A stretch of 64,000 nucleotides of DNA from Azospirillum thermophilum (GTDB taxonomy: Bacteria; Pseudomonadota; Alphaproteobacteria; Azospirillales; Azospirillaceae): contig NZ_CP029353.1 of assembly GCF_003130795.1 (NCBI RefSeq), positions 1,751,501 to 1,815,500 on the forward strand, read 5' to 3'. Position 1 is the stretch's first letter, and each line of letters opens with the position of its first letter. A model generated the notes under the pieces. It ran no database searches, was not told where the DNA came from, and was given only the letters and a program-made list of their open reading frames with translations. The position numbers and the translations under genes were made by a program. Positions 42,373-52,676 of this stretch are shown piece after piece.

Positions 42373-43140
42373 TCAGCGGACCGGCATCCCGTCGCGGAAG
42401 ACGATCATCTCGCCGGGCTTCATGACGGTCCACGCCTCGTCGCGGGTCAGAGGGCGCGTGGCGACGACGGTGACGATGTCGTTCGGCGTCGTCTCCCTGG
42501 AAAAGTCGACGCTCATGTCCTCGTCGAGCAGGGTGGCGGCGCCGAAGGGGGCCTTGCGGGTCAGCCAGGCGAGGTTGGTGGCGCAGTGCGCCCACAGGTG
42601 CCGCCCGTCGCTGAGCAGCATGTTGAACACGCCGAGCCCGCCGAGATCCGCCGCCAGGTCGCGGATCAGCCGGCGCAGCCCCGCCTCGCTCTTCGGCGGC
42701 GCCGGGTACTGCATGCGGATCTGGTCGAGCAGCCAGCAGAAGGCGTGCTCGCTGTCCGTGGTGCCGACCGGCTCGTAGAAGGTCAGCACGCGGTCCTTGA
42801 TGCCCTTGAGCTGGCCGTTGTGGGCGAAGGTCCACATCCGCCCCCACAGCTCGCGCGTGAAGGGGTGGGTGTTCTCCAGCGAAACCCGGCCGCGGTTGGC
42901 CCGCCGGATGTGCGAGATCACGATGCAGGACTTGATGGAGTACTGGCTGACCAGCCGGGCGATCTCCGACTCGCAGCTCGGCGCCGGGTCGTGGAAGCTG
43001 CGGCAGCCCTTGCCCTCGTAGAAGGCGATGCCCCAGCCGTCGCGATGCGGCCCGGTCTGGCCGCCGCGCTTCATCAGGCCGCGGAAGCTGAAGCAGATGT
43101 CCGTGGGCACGTTGGCGCTCATGCCCAGGAGTTCGCACAT
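42373..43140 (-). CDS. Class II glutamine amidotransferase (YafJ-like)
   Basis: A 255-aa protein starting [12 protein letters not shown], with Cys2 as the N-terminal nucleophile after Met removal. Further family text: [52 protein letters not shown] and [15 protein letters not shown]. It is only the glutaminase domain, so an acceptor partner is unknown. It follows draB by 104 bp on the same strand and may be read through from the dra operon. Confidence 0.9.
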   Translation of the reverse strand: MCELLGMSANVPTDICFSFRGLMKRGGQTGPHRDGWGIAFYEGKGCRSFHDPAPSCESEIARLVSQYSIKSCIVISHIRRANRGRVSLENTHPFTRELWGRMWTFAHNGQLKGIKDRVLTFYEPVGTTDSEHAFCWLLDQIRMQYPAPPKSEAGLRRLIRDLAADLGGLGVFNMLLSDGRHLWAHCATNLAWLTRKAPFGAATLLDEDMSVDFSRETTPNDIVTVVATRPLTRDEAWTVMKPGEMIVFRDGMPVR

Positions 43141-43244
43141 GGTCCTGTCCCCGCACCGGTTGCGTCCGTCCGGTGGCGACCCTACGACAGCGCGAGCGCC
43201 CCGTCACCTCCCCGCGTCACGCCTTCCCGGTGCCGCAGCGCCGG

Positions 43245-43682
43245 TTACGCCTTCTCCGGACCCGGGCAGGGCGGCATGTCCGGCCGCGCGCAGCCCTCCA
43301 GCCTCGCCTCGGAGTGCCCGTCCGGCAGGGCGGCCAGCCCGATCCAGCCGTCCACCTCCTCGGCGACGAAGCCGCAGGACCGCTCGTCCCCCGCCTGCAT
43401 CAGCGGGCGGCGGATCAGCAGCGGGTCGCGCACCATCAGGGCGAGCGCCTCCTCCGGCCCCAGCGCATCGGGATCGACCGCCCCCGCCTTCACCGCCGGG
43501 GCGGCGCGGTTGAACCAGTCGGCGACCGGCCGGCTGCCGAAGAAGGGCCGCAGGGTCTCCGCCGTCCAGGGCTCCGCCAGCAGGTCGCGGACGACCAGCC
43601 GGTGCCCCGCCTCCTCCAGCAGCCGGCGCTGGCGCGCGTTGCCGGCGCAGCCCGGCTTCTCGTAGAAGATCACCTCGGCCAT
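43245..43682 (-). CDS. draB: ArsC-fold nitrogenase-associated protein (DraB/NifO-like)
   Basis: A 145-aa protein: MAEVIFYEKPGCAGNARQRRLLEEAGHRLVVRDLL, then FFGSRPVADWFNRAAP, then MVRDPLLIRRPLMQAG. This is the arsenate-reductase/thioredoxin-like fold of the nitrogenase-associated family, including NifO of Azotobacter and DraB of the draTGB operon in Rhodospirillum rubrum. Its first Cys is in the CxxN region, which may not be redox active. Its role is not defined. It begins 10 bp after draG, so it is in the same operon. Confidence 0.82.
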   Translation of the reverse strand: MAEVIFYEKPGCAGNARQRRLLEEAGHRLVVRDLLAEPWTAETLRPFFGSRPVADWFNRAAPAVKAGAVDPDALGPEEALALMVRDPLLIRRPLMQAGDERSCGFVAEEVDGWIGLAALPDGHSEARLEGCARPDMPPCPGPEKA

Positions 43683-43692
43683 GGCTCGTCCT

Positions 43693-44598
43693 TTACGGAA
43701 CAGGGGGGGCTTCGCGGAACAGGGGGGCGCGGGCCAGCAGCGCGTCGGTCTGCCGGCAGATCTCGTCATGGACCTTGCGGTCCAGCTTGCGCAGCCAGCG
43801 CACGGGGATGTCCTCGACGCCGTAGGTGGCGCCGGCCAGCATGCCGGCGATGGCGCCGGTGGTGTCGGCGTCGCCGCCCTGGTTGACCGTCTCCACCACG
43901 CAGGACTCCACGGAGTCCGTCTGGAAGTAGTAGTGCATCACCGTCTGCATGGTATCGACGATGAAGGCGGTCGACAGGCCGCGGTAGGGCTGGAACTTGA
44001 ACTGGCGGTGGCGGGCGATCAGGTCGTTGACCTCCTCCCGCACGGCCAGCACCCCGCCGCCCAGGATCAGCCGCCGCACCATCATGCCGAGCGACAGCAC
44101 CGCCGCGTCGGACAGGGCGTTGCAGTGGGTGATGTGCGACTGCTCGATCGACCAGCGGCGGAAGGTCCCGTCGTCGCCCAGCGTGGCGAGCGCCACCGGC
44201 AGGTTGCGCATCGCCGCGCCGTTGCCGCCGTGGAACTCCGACTCCGGCTCGTCCACCGTGCCCTGCAGGATGTAGCGCCGGATGCCGCGGCGCGTGGTGT
44301 CGCCGACGTCGACCGGCACCGATTTCAGCCAGACCGCGAACTCGTCGGCGGCGTGGCGGACGTCCCACTCCTCGTGGCCGAGGATGGCGCGGCCGAGATG
44401 CAGCGACATCTCGGTGTCGTCGGTCACCTGGCCCGGCTGCAGCCGCAGCCAGCCGCCGCCCTTGATGTGCTTGTGAACGCCGTACTGGTGGGCGATCTCG
44501 CCCTTGGTCAGGAACTCGACGGTGGCGCCGAGCGCGTCGCCGCAGGCGAGGCCGAGATAGGCGCCGAGTGCGCGCGAGCGGATCGTTGGATCGGTCAT
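43693..44598 (-). CDS. draG: Dinitrogenase reductase-activating glycohydrolase DraG
   Basis: A 301-aa ADP-ribosylglycohydrolase. It removes ADP-ribose from NifH and so turns nitrogenase back on when ammonium or darkness/anoxia stress ends. The di-metal centre is visible in GLACGDALGATVEFLT, VTDDTEMSLHL (acidic metal ligands) and VNQGGDADTTGAIAGML (Asp/Asp/Thr cluster). The protein is usually sequestered to the membrane by AmtB-GlnZ under ammonium. It starts 42 bp after draT and is followed by draB 10 bp later. Confidence 0.95.
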   Translation of the reverse strand: MTDPTIRSRALGAYLGLACGDALGATVEFLTKGEIAHQYGVHKHIKGGGWLRLQPGQVTDDTEMSLHLGRAILGHEEWDVRHAADEFAVWLKSVPVDVGDTTRRGIRRYILQGTVDEPESEFHGGNGAAMRNLPVALATLGDDGTFRRWSIEQSHITHCNALSDAAVLSLGMMVRRLILGGGVLAVREEVNDLIARHRQFKFQPYRGLSTAFIVDTMQTVMHYYFQTDSVESCVVETVNQGGDADTTGAIAGMLAGATYGVEDIPVRWLRKLDRKVHDEICRQTDALLARAPLFREAPPVP

Positions 44599-44640
44599 GG
44601 TCCGCCATACCGAGGCATGGGAAAGCCCCGCGAGAGGTTG

Positions 44641-45536
44641 TCAGAAAAGCGACACCCCGACCCGGTAATCTCCGCCGACCACCAGATACTCGCCTTCGCC
44701 CTGGAAGGGATAGCGTGGCAGGATGTCGCGGAAGAAGATCACCTTGGCCAGCGGCACCCAGGCATCCAGGATGTAATCCCCGAACTGCCCGGCGATGTCG
44801 CGGTCGATGGAGAAGGAGCAGAGGTTGTTCAGCCGCAGCACCGCCGTGCGCCGGTCGATGCGCGCGACGACATGGTGCTCGGCGAAATCGTTGACGCCGC
44901 GGTAGAGCCGGATGTGCGAGGCCCAGGCGGGCATCGGCGCGTCGGGCCAGCCGCGGCGGATCGTCCACTGGCAGAACTCGTAGAGCAGGTCGAGCTGCAG
45001 GTCGATGTGGTTGTTGTGGAAGCGGGTGGACGCCTTCTCCTCCCGTAGCTCTGCCACGCCTCGGAGGAGAAGCGGCGGATCGGCTCCTTGTGGAAGGTCG
45101 GCAGCAGGCCGAAACGGCTTTCCACCCACCCCTTCAGCACCGCTCCTTCCGCCCGGTTGCTGTCGAACATCCAGCCCTTCAGCAGGCGCAGGTAGCTGGC
45201 GCGGAACCGCCGCCGGCCGTCCGGCCCCTCCGCCCCGGAGAAGTCGGGGTTCAGCCCGAACCGCCGCGACATGTAGGTCTGGAAGATCTCGGCGGCCACC
45301 TGCGCGTCGGGGCTTTCGTCCAGCGCCTCGAACAGGACGGCATGCTCGCGCCGCGTCGCGCCGATGCGCAGGCGGCGCGGCTCGTCATTGTAGGCCTCGC
45401 TGCACAGCACGGCGGCCGGGATATTGATCAGGTTGGTGCGGTGGGCGCGCAGGGCCAGCGGCGAGTCCGGGTCGACCGGCCGCCCGTCGGCGTCCCGCCC
45501 CTCCGTCTCCCGCGCCTCGACCGCGTCCATCGCCAT
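44641..45536 (-). CDS. draT: NAD+-dinitrogenase reductase ADP-ribosyltransferase DraT, frame broken by one base
   Basis: ADP-ribosylates NifH at Arg101 to switch nitrogenase off. The N-terminal frame reads HRTNLINIPAAVLCSEAYN, IFQTYMSRRFGLNP and GWVESRFGLLPTFHKEPI, ending at RFSSEAWQSYG. The C-terminal frame resumes EEKASTRFHNNHIDLQLDLLYEFCQW, SHIRLYRGVND and VPLAKVIFFRDILP, ending GDYRVGVSLF. Adding one C (one G on the minus strand) in the run 45042-45044 joins them into a 298-aa protein of normal length. ATG 45536 (MAMDAVEARE) is chosen; ATG 45530 is two codons on. draG follows after 42 bp. Confidence 0.9.
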
Positions 45537-45702
45537 GCCCGTCCCGGTCCGTCGTCCGAATAACACCACGCGGATTATGGATATACCGGTTCCGCGGCTG
45601 CGCCAAGGGGCACCAGGGGGTACCCGGCGGCCGAACCGCAGCATGACGCCCATATTAAAGGAAGCATTGCGTTTTTTAATTTCCCGTATCCGTTTCGGAT
45701 GC

Positions 45703-45718
45703 CGGTTGCCGGCAACCG
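45703..45718. promoter_or_regulatory. 16-bp perfect palindrome upstream of the GH19 gene and draT
   Basis: cggttgcc-ggcaaccg. It lies 48 bp before the endolysin start and 167 bp before draT, within the shared divergent region. A dyad of this kind is typical for a dimeric repressor; the protein is unknown. Confidence 0.45.
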
Positions 45719-45765
45719 TTGCCCGGCGGACCCTCCTGCCAGGAACAACCTGACCGGAGGAGTCC

Positions 45766-46488
45766 ATGATCGATGTCGCCGCCCTCGCCACCCGGGCCGC
45801 TCCGCGGCTCCACCCCGATTACCTGGACGCCCTGCGCCGGGGCGGGCCGCTCCTCGACCGCGCCAGCCTCACGACCCCGCTGCGCATCGCCCATTTCCTC
45901 GCCCAGGTCCTGCACGAGACGGCCGGCGGAACCCTCCTGTTCGAAAATCTGACCTACACCACGGCGGACAGGCTGCTGGCGATCTTCGGGCAGGGCCGCC
46001 ACTCCGCCGCGATCCGGGTGGAGGAGGCCCCCGCCCTGCTGCGCAATCCCCGCGCTCTGGCCGAGCGGGTCTACGGCCTCGGCAACCCGGCCAAGGCACG
46101 GGTGCTCGGCAACAGCCGTCCGGGGGACGGCTGGCTCTATCGCGGCGGCGGATTGCTGCAGGCGACCGGCGGCGCCAACTACCGCCGGATGGGCGAGCTG
46201 TGCGGGGTGGATTTCCATGGCACCCCGGAGCTGATCGCCGCCCCCGACCATGCCCTGAAGCCGGCCCTGCGGATCTGGCGGGAGGGGGATCTCAACGACG
46301 CCGCCGACCGCGACGATCTGCGCGCCATCACCCGGACGATCAACGGCGGCCTGACCGGCGAGGCCGACCGCCGCCGGTGGTTCGACCGGATCCGTTCCCT
46401 GATGGCCGGCGGCCCGTCATCGTGCCTGCCAGTCGCCGCGGCGACACAGGCGGATGCCTCCAAGCATTCAAATCGACTTCAGCAATAA
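45766..46488 (+). CDS. GH19 chitinase/endolysin-like lysozyme
   Basis: A 240-aa protein with the compact glycoside hydrolase family 19 layout of phage-type endolysins: LRIAHFLAQVLHETAGGTLLFENL (catalytic Glu in HET), ALAERVYGLGNPAKARVLGN, GDGWLYRGGGLLQATGGANYRRMG and the C-terminal RTINGGLTGEADRRRWFDRI. It would cut peptidoglycan or chitin. No signal peptide, holin or phage structural gene is near, so export is unclear. ATG 45766 has CCGGAGGAG upstream. It sits between draT and nifH, where it looks like an acquired gene. Confidence 0.9.
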   Translation: MIDVAALATRAAPRLHPDYLDALRRGGPLLDRASLTTPLRIAHFLAQVLHETAGGTLLFENLTYTTADRLLAIFGQGRHSAAIRVEEAPALLRNPRALAERVYGLGNPAKARVLGNSRPGDGWLYRGGGLLQATGGANYRRMGELCGVDFHGTPELIAAPDHALKPALRIWREGDLNDAADRDDLRAITRTINGGLTGEADRRRWFDRIRSLMAGGPSSCLPVAAATQADASKHSNRLQQ

Positions 46489-46610
46489 TACCGTTCAAAT
46501 ATTCTACGATATCGGAGGTCATATCATTTTTGTCGTAGCGTTGCCCGTTTGAACCTCCCCCTGCACTCTCCCATAATTGGTGTTCCAACCATGAGGTAGA
46601 GCGGAAGACC

Positions 46611-47906
46611 ATGGCCTTCTGGCCGACCAAGCGGGACGACACGGGGTTCGGCCGGAACACCACGCGCCAGGGCGTGAAGCCGCGTCCGCGCCCCGCTCCT
46701 GGCGCACCGCTCTCCTCCTCCCTTCCTCCCCGCGGCCTGCCGGAGGCGCGCACCGCCGTCCGGCTGGTGCGGCTGCTGCGCGGCACCATCACGCCGATGC
46801 GCGCCGACGAGGTGCTGGCCCTGCTGGAGCCGCACCGGCCGCGCTTCGTCGCCCGCCCCACCAATCCGCTGGCCGCCCTGCCCGGCGAATCCCAGGGCCG
46901 GCTGATGGAGGCCCTGCTGCGGCCGATCGGCCCGATCCTGACCGACGTCGTGCTCCCCGGCGCGCGCGACCATCTGATCGACCGCGTCGTTTCCGGCCGC
47001 ACCGCGGCGGAGGAGACGCTGCCGAGCGCCGTCGACGTCGCCGAGGCGATGCGCGCCCTGGTGGCCCGGCTGCGCGGCGGCGGGCGCGGCAACCTGACGG
47101 CGGTGATCGCCGCCATCGAGACCGACGCCCGCGCCACCGCCGACCGGCTGGTGCGCGACGGCTCCCCCATCGATGCCGGCGCCATCGACCGGCTGGCCCG
47201 CGCCCTGCTGCGCTTCGAGGTGCGGCGCATGGTGCTGGAGGCGCTGGGCGCGACCAGCGCGCTGCAGGATGTCGTCTACCAGTCCCGCCGCCTCGCCCGC
47301 TTCGCGCTGCGCCGGGCGACCGAGGCGGTCGGCGGCTTCGTCACCGACCGCGGGCTGAAGGCGCTGCACGCCAGCCTCGCCACCCTCACCTCGGTGGACG
47401 GGCTGATCGTCATCGCGCTGCGCAACCTGGACGACCAGGCGGAGACGCAGGAGGAATCCGGCCCCTTCGTCGTCCCGGCCGACCGCAAGGCGCTGGACGA
47501 TTATCTCACGGCAGCGTGGCGGCTTTCCGACACATTGTTCGATCTCGTCGAAAAGGCCGCGACGGGCGGGGACCTGAACGACCTGCTGTTCGAGGCGATG
47601 CTGCGCCAGCTCCGCGGGCTCCACCATTTCTGCACCGACCTCGACCATGCCGGCCGGCCCGACACCATGGACCGGCTGAGGACACGGCTGGCCGAACGGA
47701 CCGAGGCGCTGGCGGCCCTGGCGGGCGAGCGGCTGATCTCCGCCCTGCTCAGCCGCCCGGCCGATCCCGCCACGGCACAGCGCCTGCTCGGCCGGGTGAG
47801 GTCGCTCGCCCAGCTTCTCTACGACATCGGCTGCGACGGCATCCTGGAGGATCTGGCGATGCGCGTCGTCGTGGCGCGCGAGGTGCTGGGCCACCCCGGC
47901 GCCTGA
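46611..47906 (+). CDS. Unrecognised 431-aa protein next to nifH
   Basis: I do not recognise this protein. It starts MAFWPTKRDDTGFGRNTTRQ, then a basic, Pro-rich stretch (KPRPRPAPGAP), and the rest is predicted all-helical, rich in Arg, Ala and Leu (RLMEALLRPIGPILTDVVLPGARDHLIDRVVSG; AAWRLSDTLFDLVEKAA; LLYDIGCDGILEDLAMRVVVAREVLG). It has no membrane segment, no Cys cluster and no nucleotide-binding loop. Codon use fits the GC-rich background, so it is a real gene. It ends 45 bp before the first NifA site of nifH and is in the same direction, separated from the endolysin gene by 122 bp. Nothing ties it to nitrogen fixation except position. Confidence 0.75.
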   Translation: MAFWPTKRDDTGFGRNTTRQGVKPRPRPAPGAPLSSSLPPRGLPEARTAVRLVRLLRGTITPMRADEVLALLEPHRPRFVARPTNPLAALPGESQGRLMEALLRPIGPILTDVVLPGARDHLIDRVVSGRTAAEETLPSAVDVAEAMRALVARLRGGGRGNLTAVIAAIETDARATADRLVRDGSPIDAGAIDRLARALLRFEVRRMVLEALGATSALQDVVYQSRRLARFALRRATEAVGGFVTDRGLKALHASLATLTSVDGLIVIALRNLDDQAETQEESGPFVVPADRKALDDYLTAAWRLSDTLFDLVEKAATGGDLNDLLFEAMLRQLRGLHHFCTDLDHAGRPDTMDRLRTRLAERTEALAALAGERLISALLSRPADPATAQRLLGRVRSLAQLLYDIGCDGILEDLAMRVVVAREVLGHPGA

Positions 47907-47932
47907 ACCGCCGGGCGGCCCCCCGCGAAAGA

Positions 47933-47949
47933 CCCGACAAAATGTCGGG
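47933..47949 (+). terminator. Small hairpin after the 431-aa gene
   Basis: cccgaca / tgtcggg, 7-bp perfect stem, 3-nt loop, followed by ctttg. It may end the transcript before the nifH regulatory region. The right arm lies next to the NifA sites. Confidence 0.5.
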
Positions 47950-47952
47950 CTT

Positions 47953-47968
47953 TGTCGGGTATGTCACA
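47953..47968 (+). promoter_or_regulatory. NifA upstream activator sequence 1 of nifH
   Basis: TGT (47953-47955), ten bases, ACA (47966-47968). About 80-95 bp upstream of the sigma54 promoter, the usual distance for NifA. Confidence 0.85.
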
Positions 47969-47977
47969 GGGGCGACA
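47962..47977 (+). promoter_or_regulatory. NifA upstream activator sequence 2 of nifH, overlapping the first
   Basis: TGT (47962-47964), ten bases, ACA (47975-47977). It overlaps site 1 by 7 bp and is offset by 9 bp, close to one helical turn. Confidence 0.75.
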
Positions 47978-48016
47978 GGATGACCCCGGCGGACGACAAA
48001 CGTATATTTCCTTTTA

Positions 48017-48029
48017 AATCAATATATTA
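48017..48029 (+). promoter_or_regulatory. IHF site between NifA sites and nifH promoter
   Basis: AATCAATATATTA matches the WATCAANNNNTTR consensus at every position. It sits midway between the UAS pair and the -24/-12 promoter, where IHF would bend DNA to let NifA touch the sigma54 polymerase. Confidence 0.75.
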
Positions 48030-48046
48030 AGCGCAATCCCGCATTC

Positions 48047-48062
48047 TGGCACGGGGTGTGCA
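48047..48062 (+). promoter_or_regulatory. Sigma54 (-24/-12) promoter of nifHDK
   Basis: TGGCACGGGGTGTGCA: GG (48048-48049) and GC (48060-48061) exactly ten bases apart. It is 86 bp before the nifH ATG. Confidence 0.92.
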
Positions 48063-48066
48063 GTGA

Positions 48067-49035
<969 letters not shown>

Positions 49036-49266
49036 TCTCCGGCGAACGTACACCCCGCCCGGCTTGCGGCGCTCGCGTCCGTATCGGCCCCCTCTCCCCT
49101 TGCGGGGGAGGGGTTCCTTCGGACCGGATGCCACCCGGCCCCGGCGGGGCTTCCTGAACACTGGCCCTTTTCCCCAGCCCCGCCGTGACGCTGACCCGTC
49201 GGCGAGGGAGGGAGGGGCTCGGTCCCGCGCTGTAGGGGCGCGAGTTTTCCTGCAGGAGGCCGGCAC
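49036..49266 (+). other. nifH-nifD intergenic region with stem-loop
   Basis: A 231-bp gap within the nifHDK unit, longer than the nifD-nifK gap (31 bp). A hairpin at 49089-49113 (cccctctcccc / gggggagggg, one bulge) lies inside a wider dyad closed by gtccg (49077-49081) and cggac (49120-49124). No promoter is seen before nifD. Such a hairpin could give more nifH than nifDK message by protecting or partly ending the nifH transcript; that role is inference. Confidence 0.6.
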
Positions 49267-50718
49267 ATGAGCCTGTCCGAGAACACCCAGACCACCACGG
49301 CGGTCGACGTCAAGTCCCTCGTCAACGAAGTCCTCGAAGCCTATCCCGAGAAGTCCCGCAAGCGCCGCGCCAAGCACCTGAACGTGCTGGAGGCCGAGGC
49401 CAAGGATTGCGGCGTCAAGTCGAACGTCAAGTCCATCCCCGGCGTCATGACGATCCGCGGCTGCGCCTATGCCGGCTCCAAGGGCGTGGTGTGGGGTCCG
49501 ATCAAGGACATGATCCACATCTCCCACGGTCCGGTCGGCTGCGGCTACTATTCCTGGTCCGGCCGCCGCAACTACTACATCGGCGACACCGGCGTGGACA
49601 GCTGGGGCACGATGCACTTCACCTCCGACTTCCAGGAGAAGGACATCGTCTTCGGCGGCGACAAGAAGCTGCACAAGGTCATCGAGGAGATCAACGAGCT
49701 GTTCCCGCTGGTGAACGGCATCTCGATCCAGTCGGAATGCCCGATCGGCCTGATCGGCGACGACATCGAGGCGGTCGCCCGCGCCAAGTCGGCCGAGATC
49801 GGCAAGCCGATCATCCCCGTGCGCTGCGAAGGCTTCCGCGGCGTGTCCCAGTCGCTGGGGCACCACATCGCCAACGACACCATCCGCGACTGGGTGTTCG
49901 AAAAGACCGAGCCGAAGCCGGACTTCGTCTCCACGCCCTACGACGTCACCATCATCGGCGACTACAACATCGGCGGCGACGCCTGGTCGAGCCGCATCCT
50001 GCTGGAGGAGATCGGCCTGCGCGTGATCGCCCAGTGGTCGGGCGACGGCACCATGGCCGAGCTGGAGAACACGCCCAAGGCCAAGGTCAACCTCATCCAC
50101 TGCTACCGCTCGATGAACTACATCGCGCGCCACATGGAGGAGAAGTTCGGCATTCCCTGGGTCGAGTACAATTTCTTCGGCCCGAGCCAGATCGCCGACT
50201 CCCTGCGCAAGATCGCGGCGCTGTTCGACGACAAGATCAAGGAGAACGCCGAGAAGGTCATCGCCCGCTACCAGCCGATGGTCGATGCCGTCATCGCCAA
50301 GTACAAGCCGCGGCTGGAAGGCAAGAAGGTGATGATCTACGTCGGCGGCCTGCGTCCGCGCCACGTGGTCGACGCCTACCACGACCTCGGCATGGAGATC
50401 GTCGGCACCGGCTACGAGTTCGCGCACAACGACGACTATCAGCGTACGCCGCACTACGTGAAGGAAGGCACGCTGATCTACGACGACGTCACCGCCTTCG
50501 AGCTGGAGAAGTTCGTCGAGGCGATGCGCCCCGACCTCGTCGCCTCGGGCATCAAGGAAAAGTACGTCTTCCAGAAGATGGGCCTGCCGTTCCGCCAGAT
50601 GCACAGCTGGGACTATTCCGGCCCGTATCACGGCTATGACGGCTTCGCGATCTTCGCCCGCGACATGGACATGGCCATCAACAACCCCGTCTGGGGCGTG
50701 ATGAAGGCCCCGTTCTGA
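49267..50718 (+). CDS. nifD: Nitrogenase molybdenum-iron protein alpha chain
   Basis: A 483-aa subunit of the alpha2-beta2 MoFe protein. P-cluster ligands: C66 (RGCAYAG), C92 (PVGCGYYSW), C158 (SECPIGLIG). FeMo-cofactor ligands: C279 ([11 protein letters not shown]) and H446 ([12 protein letters not shown]). Sequence is full length and intact. ATG 49267 has AGGAGG upstream. nifK follows after 31 bp. Confidence 0.99.
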   Translation: MSLSENTQTTTAVDVKSLVNEVLEAYPEKSRKRRAKHLNVLEAEAKDCGVKSNVKSIPGVMTIRGCAYAGSKGVVWGPIKDMIHISHGPVGCGYYSWSGRRNYYIGDTGVDSWGTMHFTSDFQEKDIVFGGDKKLHKVIEEINELFPLVNGISIQSECPIGLIGDDIEAVARAKSAEIGKPIIPVRCEGFRGVSQSLGHHIANDTIRDWVFEKTEPKPDFVSTPYDVTIIGDYNIGGDAWSSRILLEEIGLRVIAQWSGDGTMAELENTPKAKVNLIHCYRSMNYIARHMEEKFGIPWVEYNFFGPSQIADSLRKIAALFDDKIKENAEKVIARYQPMVDAVIAKYKPRLEGKKVMIYVGGLRPRHVVDAYHDLGMEIVGTGYEFAHNDDYQRTPHYVKEGTLIYDDVTAFELEKFVEAMRPDLVASGIKEKYVFQKMGLPFRQMHSWDYSGPYHGYDGFAIFARDMDMAINNPVWGVMKAPF

Positions 50719-50749
50719 TCCCCGGCCTCTGGAAAAGGAGCACTTGACG

Positions 50750-52309
50750 ATGTCCGATACCCTTTCGCAGAGCGCCGACAAGGTTCTCGATCACTTCACC
50801 CTCTTCCGGCAGCCCGAATACAAGGCGATGTTCGAGAAGAAGAAGGCGGAGTTCGAGTACGGCCATTCCGACGAGGAGGTCGCCCGGGTTTCCGAGTGGA
50901 CCAAGTCCGAGGAGTACAAGGAGAAGAACTTCGCCCGCGAGGCGGTGGTCATCAACCCGACCAAGGCCTGCCAGCCGATCGGCGCCATGTTCGCCGCCCA
51001 GGGCTTCGAGGGCACCCTGCCCTTCGTCCACGGCAGCCAGGGCTGCGTCGCCTACTACCGCACGCACCTGACCCGCCACTTCAAGGAGCCCAACAGCGCG
51101 GTCTCCTCGTCGATGACGGAAGACGCGGCCGTGTTCGGCGGCCTGAACAACATGATCGACGGCCTGGCGAACGCCTATTCGCTGTACAAGCCGAAGATGA
51201 TCGCCGTGCTGACCACCTGCATGGCCGAGGTGATCGGCGACGACCTCGCCGGCTTCATCACCAACGCCAAGAACAAGGAAAGCGTCCCGGCCGACTTCCC
51301 GGTGCCGCACGCCCACACCCCGGCCTTCGTCGGCAGCCACATCACCGGCTACGACAACATGATGAAGGGGATCCTCTCCTACTTCTGGGGCACGGCCGAG
51401 AACTTCGACACGCCGAAGACCGAGCAGATCAACCTGATCCCGGGCTTCGACGGCTATGCGGTCGGCAACAACCGCGAGCTGAAGCGCATCGCCGGCGAGT
51501 TCGGCGTCAAGCTGCAGATCCTCTCCGACGTGTCGGACAATTTCGATACGCCGATGGACGGCGAGTACCGCATGTATGACGGCGGCACCACGCTGGAGGA
51601 CGCCAAGGAGGCGGTGCACGCCAAGGCCACCCTCTCCATGCAGGAGTACAACACCACCCAGACCCTGCAGTTCTGCAAGGAGAAGGGCCAGCAGGTCGCC
51701 AAGTTCAACTACCCGCTGGGCGTCGCGGCGACCGACGAGCTCCTGCTGAAGCTGTCGGAACTGTCGGGCAAGCCGGTCCCGGCCAGCCTGAAGCTGGAGC
51801 GCGGCCGTCTGGTGGACGCCATCGCCGACAGCCACACCCACCTGCACGGCAAGCGTTTCGCCGTCTACGGCGATCCCGACTTCTGCCTGGGCATGACCCG
51901 CTTCCTGCTGGAGCTGGGGGCCGAGCCGGTCCACATCCTGTCGACCTCCGGCTCGAAGAAGTGGGAGAAGCAGGTGCAGAAGACGCTCGACGGCTCGCCC
52001 TTCGGCAAGTCGGGGGCGGCCTACGGCGGCAAGGACCTGTGGCACCTGCGCTCGCTGATCTTCACCGATCCGGTCGACTACATCATCGGCAACAGCTACG
52101 GCAAGTATCTGGAGCGTGACACCAAGACGCCCCTGATCCGCCTGACCTACCCGATCTTCGACCGCCACCACCACCACCGCTACCCGACCTGGGGCTACCA
52201 GGGCGCGCTGAACGTGATGGTGCGCATCCTCGACCGCATCTTCGAGGACATGGACGCGAAGACCAACACCGTCGGCCAGACCGACTACTCGTTCGACCTG
52301 ATCCGCTGA
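50750..52309 (+). CDS. nifK: Nitrogenase molybdenum-iron protein beta chain
   Basis: A 519-aa beta subunit. P-cluster ligands C74 ([10 protein letters not shown]), C99 ([10 protein letters not shown]) and C157 ([11 protein letters not shown]) are present, as are the family texts [13 protein letters not shown] and [22 protein letters not shown] 50750 is behind AAAAGGAG; an in-frame TTG two codons before is not used. A strong terminator follows, so the nifHDK transcript most likely ends here. Confidence 0.99.
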   Translation: MSDTLSQSADKVLDHFTLFRQPEYKAMFEKKKAEFEYGHSDEEVARVSEWTKSEEYKEKNFAREAVVINPTKACQPIGAMFAAQGFEGTLPFVHGSQGCVAYYRTHLTRHFKEPNSAVSSSMTEDAAVFGGLNNMIDGLANAYSLYKPKMIAVLTTCMAEVIGDDLAGFITNAKNKESVPADFPVPHAHTPAFVGSHITGYDNMMKGILSYFWGTAENFDTPKTEQINLIPGFDGYAVGNNRELKRIAGEFGVKLQILSDVSDNFDTPMDGEYRMYDGGTTLEDAKEAVHAKATLSMQEYNTTQTLQFCKEKGQQVAKFNYPLGVAATDELLLKLSELSGKPVPASLKLERGRLVDAIADSHTHLHGKRFAVYGDPDFCLGMTRFLLELGAEPVHILSTSGSKKWEKQVQKTLDGSPFGKSGAAYGGKDLWHLRSLIFTDPVDYIIGNSYGKYLERDTKTPLIRLTYPIFDRHHHHRYPTWGYQGALNVMVRILDRIFEDMDAKTNTVGQTDYSFDLIR

Positions 52310-52676
52310 TCCGGCCCCACGGGGTCCGAGTCGGCCGGTCGGCACCGAAGGCCCGGAGCGGGGTTTCCATCCCCCCGCTCCGGGCCTTCCTCGTTTCCGG
52401 CGCGGCGGGACGACGGCGAAACTCCGTTTCCAACGCAGTGGAATTATATTACCCGCCAATGTGGCGATAAAGATCTCTTTACCGATATTTGCTTAGTTCT
52501 TTCAAGGAGACGGGCAATCCCTCGCCAACTCTGATGAATATCGTGTGACAATTTGCCGTTTTCTGATATATTACTTTAGATTCCAGGCATCGCCCGGCCC
52601 CCAATGCGGTAGACTGGGGTATGCAGTTGCGCACGCACCTCGCTGCAAGCTGCTTTCGACCGCCTTGGGGGCCGCC
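52310..52676. other. Gap between nifK and the chemoreceptor
   Basis: 367 bp. It holds the nifK terminator (52347-52389), then an AT-rich stretch (52440-52590) that is a likely promoter for the chemoreceptor. No NifA site with a matching sigma54 promoter is seen. A TAAAG box with CCGAT nearby is spaced too short for a flagellar sigma28 promoter. Confidence 0.55.
52347..52389 (+). terminator. Terminator after nifK
   Basis: Perfect 17-bp stem gaaggcccggagcgggg (52347-52363) / ccccgctccgggccttc (52373-52389), 9-nt loop. The stem is long and GC-rich; a short T-containing tail (ctcgttt) follows. Confidence 0.88.

Noticed and set aside
47943..47958. A third NifA site at nifH (TGT at 47943)
   Set aside because: The bases ten positions on are CGG, not ACA. 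It is the right arm of a hairpin.
52460..52500. A flagellar sigma28 promoter for the chemoreceptor
   Set aside because: The TAAA and CCGAT boxes are about ten bases apart; sigma28 promoters need about 15.
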